NCBI RefSeq assembly: GCF_001038625.1 | Contig: NZ_CP011803.1 | Location: 744,001-808,000 of the forward strand | Direction: 5' to 3' | Source: Clostridium carboxidivorans P7 | GTDB lineage: Bacteria; Bacillota; Clostridia; Clostridiales; Clostridiaceae | DNA length: 64,000 bases | Shown: positions 45,932 through 54,496 of the stretch, piece by piece | How positions within the stretch are numbered: position 1 is the stretch's first letter | Layout: every line of letters begins with the position of its first letter | Made by a program: the position numbers and the translations under genes | Notes under the pieces: model-generated | What the model saw: only the letters and a program-made list of their open reading frames with translations | The model's database searches: none | Told to the model about the DNA's origin: nothing

Positions 45932-46293
45932 AATTTTTACTCCTTTCATTGTTAGTAATGTATGAAAAGTATGATTTGTATAACTACATTATACTCGGTT
46001 GTTTATAAAAATCAAGATAATTAATAAAAATTTACCAAATAATCAGGTAGTTTTTTTATGAAACAAAAATTATAAATCGAGCTGTGCTTGCAATAAGTGC
46101 TAAAAAATTATGAAATAAAAATATTTGCAACAAAAAGATTGAAAATTTTTAAAATATAGAATATAATGAAAATATAGAAGATGTTCAGGAAAAAGTTATA
46201 CCCTTAATGATGACTAATAAATTTTAAATGTCCTAAGGAATCAGAACCTTAGAGAAAAATAAAATCTATAGTAGTACATATAAGGTATATTTT
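45932..46293. other. Intergenic region, no gene
   Basis: About 360 bp holding the AbrB-ABC promoter and an approximately 20-codon stretch (EDVQEKVIPLMMTNKF before a stop near 46225) that has no start or ribosome binding site and may be a relic tail. I find nothing firmer. Confidence 0.4.
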
Positions 46294-46329
46294 AAAATAA
46301 ACACTTAGGTAAGACTAGGTGTTTATTTT
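46294..46329 (-). terminator. Terminator overlapping the hydrolase stop
   Basis: A 15-bp stem (46294-46308 with 46315-46329, one G-U type pair, 6-nt loop). The arm near the gene contains the last codons and the stop of the hydrolase. Confidence 0.65.
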
Positions 46330-47454
46330 GTTTTTTACATCCTCCTGCATAATTTGCATAACTTTTTCAGGTTCTTCAAACATTGGGCTGTGGGCAGATT
46401 GTTTAAAGAGATAAAAACCTTTTACAGGTGCTTGAATTTTCTTTAGATAGGCTTCTGACATGGAATGATTTACAGTATAATCGTATATTCCTGAGAAGAA
46501 ATATACTGGAATATCAAGCTTTGTTACCTTGGTAGTTAAATCTGTACTATAAAGATCCTTACTTAAAACAGTAGAGCTTGAGAATGCTTTTCCACGCCAT
46601 ATATTTATCTTTTCTCCAAGGGTATATTCACTATTTTGCATAACCGGCATAAATATACCTGTGACTACAGAGTTCATATTATGAGTGGTGCCAATTCCTG
46701 CTCTATGCATAACACCATCCCTTACACGATTATATTCTTTTGGCATATGATCCATTGTTTTAAAGGATAATTTCTGAAGCTTATCTACAGTTTTTTCATC
46801 TCCTGCTGCTTTATAATACTTAAGCATATAGTCATAGGCAATTTTTTCAGACTCCATTTGATTTGATATTTGTCCAACTCCAATATAGGCATGATATAAT
46901 TGAGGTGCTTTTGCTGCGGCCTGTATACCTATATAAGAACCCCAGGAGTGAGCCATAAGGTATATCTTATCTTGCCCAAAACGGCTGCAAAGATATTTAG
47001 ATATTTCTATAGTATCAGATACAAACTGTTCCGTTGTCATTTTTTCTTTTGGCATACCACTTTTATAAGATAATCCTGAGCCCCTTTGATCCCACCATAC
47101 TACTGTAAAATGATCTTCAAGGCATGTAGGATATTTTTCAGTAAAAGGATACTCAGGCATACCAGGGCCTCCATGAACAAATAGAAGTACTGGATTTGAG
47201 GCATCTTTACTTTTAATAATCATACCCATGTTAACTCCATTAATTTTTACATAGGCCTTTTCTGAAATACTGCCCTTAATAACACTTCTGTTTTTATCCA
47301 CCAATGGTTTTACTTTTCCGGGGCTTTGTATTAATAAAATAACTACTAATGTAATTATGCAGAAAATAAGTACCGAAAGTAAAATTAGCATTATTTTTCC
47401 CACCTTTCTCATTAAAGCTCCTTGAAAAAAAGTAATTGTTTTATGTTTTTTCAT
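46315..47454 (-). CDS. Membrane-anchored alpha/beta hydrolase (prolyl-aminopeptidase-like)
   Basis: 379 residues from ATG 47454 with GAAAGGGAC upstream. An N-terminal TM anchor (about 20-42) precedes an alpha/beta hydrolase fold: oxyanion VHGGPGMPEYP, WWDQRGSGLS, nucleophile elbow MAHSWGSYIG, acid near FFSGIYDYTVN and His in SAHSPMFEEP. HGGPG and DQRGSG are typical of S33 prolyl-iminopeptidase relatives. It probably acts outside the cell on a peptide or ester. Monocistronic. Confidence 0.87.
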   Translation of the reverse strand: MKKHKTITFFQGALMRKVGKIMLILLSVLIFCIITLVVILLIQSPGKVKPLVDKNRSVIKGSISEKAYVKINGVNMGMIIKSKDASNPVLLFVHGGPGMPEYPFTEKYPTCLEDHFTVVWWDQRGSGLSYKSGMPKEKMTTEQFVSDTIEISKYLCSRFGQDKIYLMAHSWGSYIGIQAAAKAPQLYHAYIGVGQISNQMESEKIAYDYMLKYYKAAGDEKTVDKLQKLSFKTMDHMPKEYNRVRDGVMHRAGIGTTHNMNSVVTGIFMPVMQNSEYTLGEKINIWRGKAFSSSTVLSKDLYSTDLTTKVTKLDIPVYFFSGIYDYTVNHSMSEAYLKKIQAPVKGFYLFKQSAHSPMFEEPEKVMQIMQEDVKNKINT

Positions 47455-47563
47455 TTTTATAGTCCCTTTCACTAGCATTGATTACATAGCTACATCCTAA
47501 CATTTACATATACTACCTGCAATAATGTTAGTCATGTGTTACAAATACGCTGTTATGAGTTAC

Positions 47564-47589
47564 AAAAAAAGCCGCCATCTGGCAGCCTT
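47564..47589 (-). terminator. Terminator of the LytTR-DUF3021 pair
   Basis: On the minus strand GCTGCC pairs with GGCGGC around a 4-nt loop (47586-47571), extended by A-U pairs, followed by seven U residues. Confidence 0.8.
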
Positions 47590-47605
47590 TACTATTTTCT
47601 AATAT

Positions 47606-48046
47606 TTAATTATCATTTCCTATATTATGTTTTACTCTTTTTTTTCTGTCTTCTAATCTTTTATTGATGTGATCAGCATCCCTTCGCGCACCTAACAATC
47701 GCAGCAAATATCCAACTGCATATACAGGTATTGTGTAAATAAATGCAAACCACTCTGAACCCTTTGGATACCAGTTAAACTTTGTTCCAAATACAAAAAA
47801 TAGCAGAACCACCACTGAGTATTCAGCAAGCATGGAAATCACAGGCTTATTATCTAATAGTGATCTAATTATAATCTCCACTAAGCATATTATAAAAGCA
47901 TAGGATACTATAGAGATGATGATTTTAAAGTTTGACCATAAATGATAATAAACAGCATCGATGCAGAATACCCAAAATACAATAAGCATACTTACTGCAA
48001 GGCTTGCAATAACATAATCTCTAATAATTTTTCTTTTGCTCTTCAT
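47606..48046 (-). CDS. DUF3021 membrane protein, partner of the LytTR regulator
   Basis: 146 residues with four TM helices and a charged C-terminal tail (RRDADHINKRLEDRKKR). DUF3021 family by its pattern (WSNFKIIISIVSYAFIICLVE). The ATG at 48046 has GGAGGC nearby and lies 26 bp inside the end of the LytTR gene. In streptococcal LytTR regulatory systems, a membrane protein encoded next to the regulator restrains it; the same is likely here by analogy. Confidence 0.8.
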   Translation of the reverse strand: MKSKRKIIRDYVIASLAVSMLIVFWVFCIDAVYYHLWSNFKIIISIVSYAFIICLVEIIIRSLLDNKPVISMLAEYSVVVLLFFVFGTKFNWYPKGSEWFAFIYTIPVYAVGYLLRLLGARRDADHINKRLEDRKKRVKHNIGNDN

Positions 48047-48491
48047 AGCACTCTGCCTCCCCATCAAGCCATTTTTTAACTTCTGGAATATAAGTTCTTG
48101 TAATAATAACATTTTCGCCGTTAATCAAGGTGGCTTTTAATCGGCTATTAAGGATAGTTTTTACGCTGTCTAATACATCCATATTCATAATACAGGATTT
48201 ATTTATTTGAACAAAGCCAAATTCTTTCAATTCATCAAGCAGTTCATATAGTTTTTTATTACTTCTAAAAACCTCAGCCTTTGTATATATAAAGGTTTTT
48301 CGATCAACACTTTCAATATAAAAAATATCATAAATATTGAGTAAAACATTTTTTTCATTGGCACTTCCGGCTATTTTTATATCAAGGCTCTTAATTTTTT
48401 GTATAAGCTGTTGTACTTGTGAATTCATACCTGGATACTTGATTTGTACCTCCAAGCTACTGTCCTTATCTTCTACAAGTATAATATCCAA
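48021..48491 (-). CDS. LytTR DNA-binding regulator without receiver
   Basis: 156 residues. C-terminal LytTR domain (about 50-145) with YIESVDRKTFIYTK, GFVQINKSCIMNMD and INGENVIITRTYIPEVKKW. The N-terminal 50 residues are not a receiver domain, so it is not a classical response regulator. Its 3' end overlaps the DUF3021 gene, giving coupled synthesis of regulator and membrane partner. It probably binds direct repeats; three AGAGTG copies lie upstream at 48683-48713. Confidence 0.88.
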   Translation of the reverse strand: MDIILVEDKDSSLEVQIKYPGMNSQVQQLIQKIKSLDIKIAGSANEKNVLLNIYDIFYIESVDRKTFIYTKAEVFRSNKKLYELLDELKEFGFVQINKSCIMNMDVLDSVKTILNSRLKATLINGENVIITRTYIPEVKKWLDGEAECYEEQKKNY

Positions 48492-48871
48492 TTTGAGCTC
48501 CTTTCTAAGTAAAAAAACAAGGCAGTATAAGCCCTGTATAACATTTTAAACATAGTTATAGTTGCCAATTAATGTGTAATCATCCATTCAATATTATACC
48601 AAGTATAGAAAAATAATTAAACTCTTAAACTCATCATAATTTTTGGCTCAAATTAAGTTGAACTATGATAAAATAATGATATAGAGTGACCAGAGTGTTA
48701 TGGAATAAGAGTGACATATGGTTTAATTAAATATTAGATACAATAGCTTGAATTAGAAAACCATGAATGGAAAATTATCAGCACATTTTAGTGTGAATAT
48801 GACTTTTCTAAAGAAGAAATGTTATAATGAGCATATATTTATTATAATTTTAAGTCAAGAGGTGATTCAAA
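48492..48871. other. Divergent intergenic region with AGAGTG direct repeats
   Basis: 380 bp without gene. It carries three AGAGTG copies at 48683, 48692 and 48708; the latter two are extended to AGAGTG-TTATGG and AGAGTG-ACATATGG. LytTR regulators bind spaced direct repeats, so these are possible sites, about 190 bp from the regulator gene. Promoters of both flanking genes must lie here. Confidence 0.4.
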
Positions 48872-49117
48872 ATGAAATGGGAAGAAGTCAGGAAACTTTA
48901 TCCAGAACAATTTGTAAAATTTGAAATAGTAGAATCACATATACAAGATGACAAAGAATTTATTGATGAAGTTGCAATTATTAAGGCAATTGCCGACGGT
49001 AAAGAAGCTATGAAGGAATTTATTAATTGTAAGCCAGGTCAACTGGTATATAGCACAAAGCATGAAAAATTAGTAGTACAATTAGTTAAACATGTTGGAA
49101 TTAGAAGGAGTGTATAG
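48872..49117 (+). CDS. Small hypothetical protein paired with retropepsin-like gene
   Basis: 81 residues, cytoplasmic. MKWEEVRKLYPEQFVKFEIVESHIQDD at the N-terminus and a repeat-like KPGQLVYSTKHEKLVVQ near the end. Ribosome binding site AAGAGGTGATTC. The next gene begins 2 bp after its stop, so the pair is coupled. I remember this arrangement beside aspartic-protease-like genes in clostridia but know no function. Confidence 0.7.
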   Translation: MKWEEVRKLYPEQFVKFEIVESHIQDDKEFIDEVAIIKAIADGKEAMKEFINCKPGQLVYSTKHEKLVVQLVKHVGIRRSV

Positions 49118-49119
49118 AA

Positions 49120-49509
49120 TTGCATAAATTAGTAATTAAGAATGGGCTGCTATATACTTCCGTGATTCTTAAGCATGAAGGAAAATCAGTTATAGTAAAT
49201 GATGTAATAATAGATACAGGGGCATTTCATACAATCATAGCAGCTGATTATTTGGAAAGCATGGATGTTGGTTTTTCAGATGAGGATGAATTAGTTAAAG
49301 CATCAGGTTATGGTGGAACAGTTTGCTATTCAGTAAGAAAGAAAATAGATTCAATCGAATGTGGAAATATAGTTGTTAACAATATTAAGTTAGATTTTGG
49401 TGAGATAGACCCCAATGAAAGAGTTAATGGGTTAATAGGATTAGATTATTTAAGATCAGCAGGTGTCATATTAGATTTAGTTGATCTGATAATGTATATT
49501 AAAAAATAG
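49120..49509 (+). CDS. Retropepsin-like aspartic protease family protein
   Basis: 129 residues, TTG start with AAGGAG eight nt upstream. One aspartic-protease lobe: VIIDTGAFHTII (catalytic DTG, Asp32), followed by an ILG-type motif (NGLIGLDYLRSAG). As in retroviral proteases, a dimer would be needed for a full active site. No signal peptide, so it acts in the cytoplasm. It follows the 81-residue gene by 2 bp; that protein could be its substrate or adaptor. Confidence 0.85.
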   Translation: MHKLVIKNGLLYTSVILKHEGKSVIVNDVIIDTGAFHTIIAADYLESMDVGFSDEDELVKASGYGGTVCYSVRKKIDSIECGNIVVNNIKLDFGEIDPNERVNGLIGLDYLRSAGVILDLVDLIMYIKK

Positions 49510-49602
49510 AAAGTTCAAAACCTAAAGTAGCTATTGTTTTAAGTGCAATAGCTGCTTTAAGTATTGAAATAAATGTTTGTAAATTAAAAGGAGAGGATTA
49601 AA

Positions 49603-49980
49603 ATGACAGATTGTATATTTTGTAACTACAACAAATCAGAAATAATAGCAGAAAATAAGCTTGCTTTTGCTATAATGGATAAATTTCCTGTAAATGAAGG
49701 TCATACCTTGATAATACCAAAAAGGCATTTCCCATTTTTATTTGAAGCTTCAGAGGAAGAAATAAAAGCTATATACAGCCTTATGCATGAGGTTAAGGAA
49801 ATGTTAGATATTCAGTATGAACCAGCAGGATACAATGTAGGAGTTAACATTGGTTATTATGCTGGACAGACAATAAAGCATTTGCATGTTCATCTAATTC
49901 CTAGATATAAGGGCGATGTAGACAATCCTAGAGGGGGAGTTAGAAACTTAAAGAAGGCCTTAGTTGAGTATGATGGGTAA
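49603..49980 (+). CDS. HIT family nucleotide hydrolase or transferase
   Basis: 125 residues. HIT motif HLHVHLIPR (His93, 95, 97) with the N-terminal CIFC(N) metal-like pair (CIFCNYNKSEII) and GHTLIIPKRHF. The protein most likely hydrolyses a dinucleoside polyphosphate or nucleotidylated compound. GGAGAGGA precedes the ATG. Monocistronic, with a terminator shared with the convergent Nudix gene. Confidence 0.93.
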   Translation: MTDCIFCNYNKSEIIAENKLAFAIMDKFPVNEGHTLIIPKRHFPFLFEASEEEIKAIYSLMHEVKEMLDIQYEPAGYNVGVNIGYYAGQTIKHLHVHLIPRYKGDVDNPRGGVRNLKKALVEYDG

Positions 49981-49988
49981 AAAGTTCA

Positions 49989-50020
49989 GAAAAGGTATAA
50001 CAGTTTTGCTATGCCTTTTC
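49989..50020. terminator. Bidirectional terminator
   Basis: An 11-bp stem (49989-49999 with 50010-50020, one G-U type pair) with T tract on the plus side, overlapping the end of the Nudix gene. Confidence 0.75.
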
Positions 50021-50407
50021 TTCTGCTAATTGCATAGCAGCAGGAACATCTGCAGGAGCCCACTTTAAAGAAAGTAAATTTTCTCTTTTTAACCATATAA
50101 GTTTAGAATGTTCATTAGCAGTGGGTTTGCCAGATGCCAATTTGCATTTTACAGTAATCAAGTTTACTATAAAATTATCATATTCATGGGTATTTTCATT
50201 AAAAACATCAAAAGCTTTGATATTACAATCCAATTCTTCTCTTATTTCTCTTTCTACAGCCTGCTTTAAGTTCTCACCTTTTTCAACTTTTCCACCAGGG
50301 AATTCCCACATATTTGGAAGGGACATGTTTGGAGAACGAAGAGCACACAGTATTTCATTATTTTCATTTTCTATAACAGCGCCAACAACTTTTAGTAGTT
50401 TTTTCAT
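50009..50407 (-). CDS. Nudix hydrolase, MutT-like
   Basis: 132 residues. Complete Nudix box GGKVEKGENLKQAVEREIREEL (residues about 38-59) in the order GX5EX7REUXEE. MWEFPGGKVEKGE with a KVVGAVIENENNEILCALR N-terminus is typical of 8-oxo-dGTP diphosphatases that clean the nucleotide pool, although CTP or other substrates are possible. Single gene convergent with the HIT gene, another nucleotide-cleaning enzyme. Confidence 0.92.
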   Translation of the reverse strand: MKKLLKVVGAVIENENNEILCALRSPNMSLPNMWEFPGGKVEKGENLKQAVEREIREELDCNIKAFDVFNENTHEYDNFIVNLITVKCKLASGKPTANEHSKLIWLKRENLLSLKWAPADVPAAMQLAEEKA

Positions 50408-50541
50408 TTTAGTTACACCTCTTTTCTAGACAAGTTTAGCATAAATAAGTTTGATAAATCAATTTTATAATTTTAAATGATTAATTTATAGGCTATAATA
50501 CAATTAGGAAAATACAATATTTGTAACGTTGAGGTGAAAGC

Positions 50542-51216
50542 ATGTATAAAATAATGACAGTAGAGGATGATTTAAGGCTTTGTGAAGAAATACAAGAAGC
50601 TCTTTTAAAGTGGGGCTTTAATCCTGTTAAAGTTAAAAATTTTGAAGATATACTTAATGAATTTGTACAAAATAAACCTGAGCTAGTTATTATGGATATA
50701 AATTTGCCTTGTTTTGATGGATTTTACTGGTGTCAAAAGATAAGAGAAATATCAAAGGTACCAATCATATTTTTATCTTCAAGAAATACAAATATGGATA
50801 TAATAATGGCAGTACAAATGGGTGGAGATGATTTTGTCACAAAACCATTTTCTATAGATATATTGGTGACCAAGCTTCACGCCATGCTTAGACGAACATA
50901 TTCTTATGGAGAAAATTTAGGAGATGTACTTGAGAGCAGGGGAGTTATTTTAAATATAAATGACAGCACCTTATCCTATAATGAAAACAAAATAGAATTA
51001 ACAAAAAATGAATTAAAAATACTGCTTCTTTTGATGAAAAATATAGGAAAGATAATATCACGAGATAGGATTATGAGAATTTTATGGGATGATGATACTT
51101 TTATTAATGATAATACACTTACTGTAAATGTAAATAGGCTTAGAAAAAGGCTTGAAGATATAGGCATTAAGGACTTTATAGAAACTAAAAAAGGACAAGG
51201 ATATGTAATATTATGA
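50542..51216 (+). CDS. BceR-like response regulator
   Basis: 224 residues. Receiver with EDD, Asp52 (IMDINLPCFDGFYWC, the INLP...DGFYWC pattern typical of BceR), SSRN and TKPF; winged helix with LTKNELKILLLLMKN and NTLTVNVNRLRKRLE. It overlaps the kinase gene by four bases. Likely target is the inverted repeat at 52307-52339 in front of the peptidase and ABC genes. Confidence 0.93.
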   Translation: MYKIMTVEDDLRLCEEIQEALLKWGFNPVKVKNFEDILNEFVQNKPELVIMDINLPCFDGFYWCQKIREISKVPIIFLSSRNTNMDIIMAVQMGGDDFVTKPFSIDILVTKLHAMLRRTYSYGENLGDVLESRGVILNINDSTLSYNENKIELTKNELKILLLLMKNIGKIISRDRIMRILWDDDTFINDNTLTVNVNRLRKRLEDIGIKDFIETKKGQGYVIL

Positions 51217-52241
51217 GTTTAAAAGTATATTTGAAAAAGTCTATATGGGCAATTATACATTTCATTATTATAATCACAATAGTTAATTTAGTATTAATAG
51301 GAACCACAGAATTTTCAAAGATTATGTATGACGTTATATACATGAATATTTTAGTTTTTTCTGTTTCTATATTCTTTTTGATATTTAGATATAGAAAGTG
51401 GAAAGAATGCTATAAAGATTTTTATGAAGGATTGATTCAGGAGAAGAGTGTAGATTTACTAATTCCTAAAGAGGATGGTTTTGAAGCAAAGCTTATTAAA
51501 GCTACAATAAAATTAAAAAACAAGGAATTTTATGAAAATGTAAATGAGTTAAAAGAAGAACTTGATGAGTTAAATGAATATATAACAAAATGGGTTCATG
51601 AAATAAAGATTCCTATTTCAGTATGTGAATTGATATCGGACAAGTTAGAAGATACTATTGATACAAATAGTGATATTCCTGAAAGTTTAAGAGGTGAACT
51701 TGCAAGAATAAAGTTTTTAGTTGAACAGGTACTTTATGCAGGCAGAGCATCTAGTTACTCACAGGATCTTTTAATAAATGAAGTGAATATAAAGCAAGTA
51801 GTAAATGAAGCTGTTAAAAAGAATGCATTTTTTTTCATTTCCAAAAGGATAGATTTAAGATTAAAGGAATTACAATTTAATGTGTTAACAGATAAAAAGT
51901 GGCTTTCTTATATATTGGAGCAGGTTTTAAACAATGCTTGCAAATATGTAGGTGAAAATGGAATAGTGGAAATTTATTGTGAAGAAGATGAAAAAGCTAT
52001 AAGATTATGTGTAAGAGATAATGGAATAGGAATACTGCCTAAAGACATATCCAGGGTATTTGATAAAGGTTTTACAGGAAGTAATGGAAGAAAAAATGGA
52101 AAATCAACAGGAATGGGATTATACTTTTCTAAAAAGATGGCTGAAAAGCTGAATCATGATATAAAAGCTGTTTCACAGGCTGGAAACTATACAGAATTTA
52201 TTATAACCTTTTATAAATTATCTGATTATTTTAAGGTATGA
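51213..52241 (+). CDS. BceS-like intramembrane-sensing histidine kinase
   Basis: 342 residues. Two TM helices (about 10-32 and 42-62) joined by only about ten extracellular residues, the hallmark of intramembrane-sensing kinases that receive the signal from a BceAB transporter. H-box WVHEIKIPIS (His129), N-box NNACKYV, DNGIGILPKD, FDKGFTG and GMGLYFSKK are present. Translationally coupled to its regulator (ATGA). Confidence 0.92.
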   Translation: MSLKVYLKKSIWAIIHFIIIITIVNLVLIGTTEFSKIMYDVIYMNILVFSVSIFFLIFRYRKWKECYKDFYEGLIQEKSVDLLIPKEDGFEAKLIKATIKLKNKEFYENVNELKEELDELNEYITKWVHEIKIPISVCELISDKLEDTIDTNSDIPESLRGELARIKFLVEQVLYAGRASSYSQDLLINEVNIKQVVNEAVKKNAFFFISKRIDLRLKELQFNVLTDKKWLSYILEQVLNNACKYVGENGIVEIYCEEDEKAIRLCVRDNGIGILPKDISRVFDKGFTGSNGRKNGKSTGMGLYFSKKMAEKLNHDIKAVSQAGNYTEFIITFYKLSDYFKV

Positions 52242-52306
52242 GTTTAATGCTCATGCTTTTTTTTGCTTAAGGCATCTTCAAAAAAATACTTAAGGTTACG
52301 AAAATG

Positions 52307-52339
52307 TCACATAACACTTTAAAATGTCATGTAATGTGA
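52307..52339 (+). promoter_or_regulatory. Candidate BceR-type operator
   Basis: TCACATAACA (52307-52316) and TGTAATGTGA (52330-52339) form an inverted repeat with one mismatch. The flanking AAAATGTCA is also directly repeated 20 bp apart (52301 and 52321). It lies about 87 bp before the peptidase start, as expected for a regulator-dependent promoter of the resistance genes. Confidence 0.5.
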
Positions 52340-52425
52340 TGGAGAAGAAAGAATAAAAAGATTAAAATTAATACATAGGATTAAGGAGGCCCCTTAAAGT
52401 ATATTGCAAGGAGGAAAATAAGCTT

Positions 52426-53703
52426 ATGCTTAAAATAAAAAGAAAAATAGCAGCTGTATTAATGATAGGTATAATGTTTGCTTTTTCAGGGTGTGATAAC
52501 AGCAGCAAGTATGTTTGTAAAAGTGGAAATAGGGTAGAAGCCTGGCAGAAGGATTTGGATTATCTTAAGGAAGAACTTCCTAAAAAACATAAGAACTTAT
52601 TCTTTAAATTGAGTAAGGAGCAGTTTAACAGTGAAATTGAAGGGTTAAAGCAGTCTTTAAATAAAATGAATGATGATCAAATTCAAATGGGTATAAACAA
52701 AATAATGACTTCTATTGGTGATGGTCATACAGGCACTAACATAAGTTCAGAAAAAATGTTCCCATTAGATTTGTATTGGTTTAATGATGGCATTTATGTT
52801 ATCAATACAACAGAGGAGTACAGCCAAATCAAGTACAAGAAGCTGGTAAAAATTAATGATAAACCAATAGAAGAGGTAATTAAAAGTGTTTCACAAATAA
52901 TTTCTCATGATAACGAACAGGGTATAAAAAGTCAGATAGGTTATTATATTGCAATGCCATCAGTACTTCACGGACTTAATATCATAGAAAATATGGATAG
53001 TTGTAAATTTACCTTTGAAGACAGCAGTGGGAAAGCATCAGATATCAATTTAAAACCATTAAGTTTTAGTACAGTATTTAGTGCTGTAATTGATAAAGGA
53101 AAAGAAGGAGAGAAGACTCCTTTGTATATGAAAAATCAAGATAAAGCTTATTGGTATGAATATTTAAAAGACAGTAAAACAGTTTATTTTAGTTATAATA
53201 AATGTTCCGAAATGCAGGAAAAAAGTTTTAAACAATTTTCTAAAGAACTTATGGATGTAATTAATAAAGAAGATGTGCAAAAGCTTGTTATAGACTTGAG
53301 GAATAATGGAGGAGGAATTTCAACAATACTCAATGATTTCATTAAAGAAATATCAAAGAGCAAGTTAAATCAAAACGGAAAGCTTTATGTTATTACAGGT
53401 AGAAAGACTTTTTCATCTGCAGTATTAAATGTTATAGATTTAAAGAAAAACACTAAAGCAATTTTTGTTGGTGAGCCTACATCAGGAAAACCTAATCATT
53501 ATGGTGAAGTTAAAAAATTTAAGCTTCCAAATTCGGGATTAACTATCAAGTATTCAACAAAGCATTTTAATAATTATGATAAAGACGATTCTGAATTTGT
53601 TCCAGATAAAGAAATAACACCATCAATAAAGGATTATGTAAATAATGTTGATCCTGTAATGGATTATATAATTAGAAATTCAAATTTTGCAGTTAAAAAA
53701 TAA
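52426..53703 (+). CDS. S41 family peptidase, lipoprotein, inside the Bce module
   Basis: 425 residues. Lipoprotein signal peptide with lipobox FSGC (Cys23). The C-terminal half is an S41 fold: LVIDLRNNGGGISTILNDF, YVITGRKTFSSAVLNVIDL (nucleophile in FSSA, about Ser330) and AIFVGEPTSGKP. No PDZ domain is obvious between, so it is unlike CtpA; closer to short S41 proteins. It lies outside the membrane next to a peptide-antibiotic ABC pair, so it might degrade the peptide or a target. Ribosome binding site AAGGAGG. ABC gene follows by 28 bp. Confidence 0.9.
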   Translation: MLKIKRKIAAVLMIGIMFAFSGCDNSSKYVCKSGNRVEAWQKDLDYLKEELPKKHKNLFFKLSKEQFNSEIEGLKQSLNKMNDDQIQMGINKIMTSIGDGHTGTNISSEKMFPLDLYWFNDGIYVINTTEEYSQIKYKKLVKINDKPIEEVIKSVSQIISHDNEQGIKSQIGYYIAMPSVLHGLNIIENMDSCKFTFEDSSGKASDINLKPLSFSTVFSAVIDKGKEGEKTPLYMKNQDKAYWYEYLKDSKTVYFSYNKCSEMQEKSFKQFSKELMDVINKEDVQKLVIDLRNNGGGISTILNDFIKEISKSKLNQNGKLYVITGRKTFSSAVLNVIDLKKNTKAIFVGEPTSGKPNHYGEVKKFKLPNSGLTIKYSTKHFNNYDKDDSEFVPDKEITPSIKDYVNNVDPVMDYIIRNSNFAVKK

Positions 53704-53731
53704 CTAACTTTGATTAAAAGGAGTAGATAGA

Positions 53732-54496
53732 ATGAGTACAGTAATAGAAACTAAGGATTTAGGGAAAATATATGGTTCAAAAGCAGTGGCTTTTACAGCA
53801 CTTCATGGTATTAATCTTAAGGTAGAGGAGGGTGAATTCTTAGGGATTATGGGTCCTTCTGGAGCAGGTAAAACTACTTTGTTAAATTTACTTTCAACTA
53901 TAGATATGCCAACCACAGGAAATATTATATTTAATGGTAAGGATATAACCCAATTAAAAAATAAAGAGTTATCGTTATTTAGAAGGGATAAGATAGGTTT
54001 TATTTTTCAAGATTTTAATTTGCTGGATACTATGACTGTAGAAGACAATATAGCACTGCCTTTAGCATTATCCAAGGTGAATCATAAAGAAATACAAAAT
54101 AAGGTTAAACAATTAAGTGAGTTTTTTGGAATTGATAAACATTTAAAAAATTATCCATATGAGCTTTCAGGAGGACAAAAGCAGAGAACAGCAGCAGCAA
54201 GAGCTTTGATAACAGAGCCTTCTGTAATATTTGCAGACGAGCCTACAGGAGCTTTGGACTCCAAATCCTCTGCAGAACTACTTCAGTGCTTGAGTAGTAT
54301 GAATGAAAAGTTCAATAAAACAGTAATAATGGTAACTCATGATGCTTTTGCAGCAAGTTACTGCAAGAGAATATTATTTATAAAAGACGGAAAAATTCAT
54401 GCCAGAATTGATAAAAATGAATCCAGAAAGGAATTTTTCCAAAGGATAATTGAAATGCTAGCCGCTTTGGGGGGTGCAGTTAATGAACTCCTTTAG
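53732..54496 (+). CDS. BceA-like ABC transporter ATP-binding protein
   Basis: 254 residues. Walker A GPSGAGKTTLLN, Q-loop FIFQDFNLLDTMTVEDN (typical of BceA), signature LSGGQKQRTAAARAL, Walker B VIFADEPTGALDSKS and H-loop VTHD. It powers the BceB-like permease whose gene overlaps its end by 14 bp. Bce transporters free cell-wall precursors from bacitracin-like peptides and also signal to the BceS kinase. Confidence 0.95.
   Translation: MSTVIETKDLGKIYGSKAVAFTALHGINLKVEEGEFLGIMGPSGAGKTTLLNLLSTIDMPTTGNIIFNGKDITQLKNKELSLFRRDKIGFIFQDFNLLDTMTVEDNIALPLALSKVNHKEIQNKVKQLSEFFGIDKHLKNYPYELSGGQKQRTAAARALITEPSVIFADEPTGALDSKSSAELLQCLSSMNEKFNKTVIMVTHDAFAASYCKRILFIKDGKIHARIDKNESRKEFFQRIIEMLAALGGAVNELL

Noticed and set aside
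46150..46230. Possible small gene (EDVQEKVIPLMMTNKF)
   Set aside because: No start codon with ribosome binding site; at best a relic tail, mentioned in the intergenic entry.
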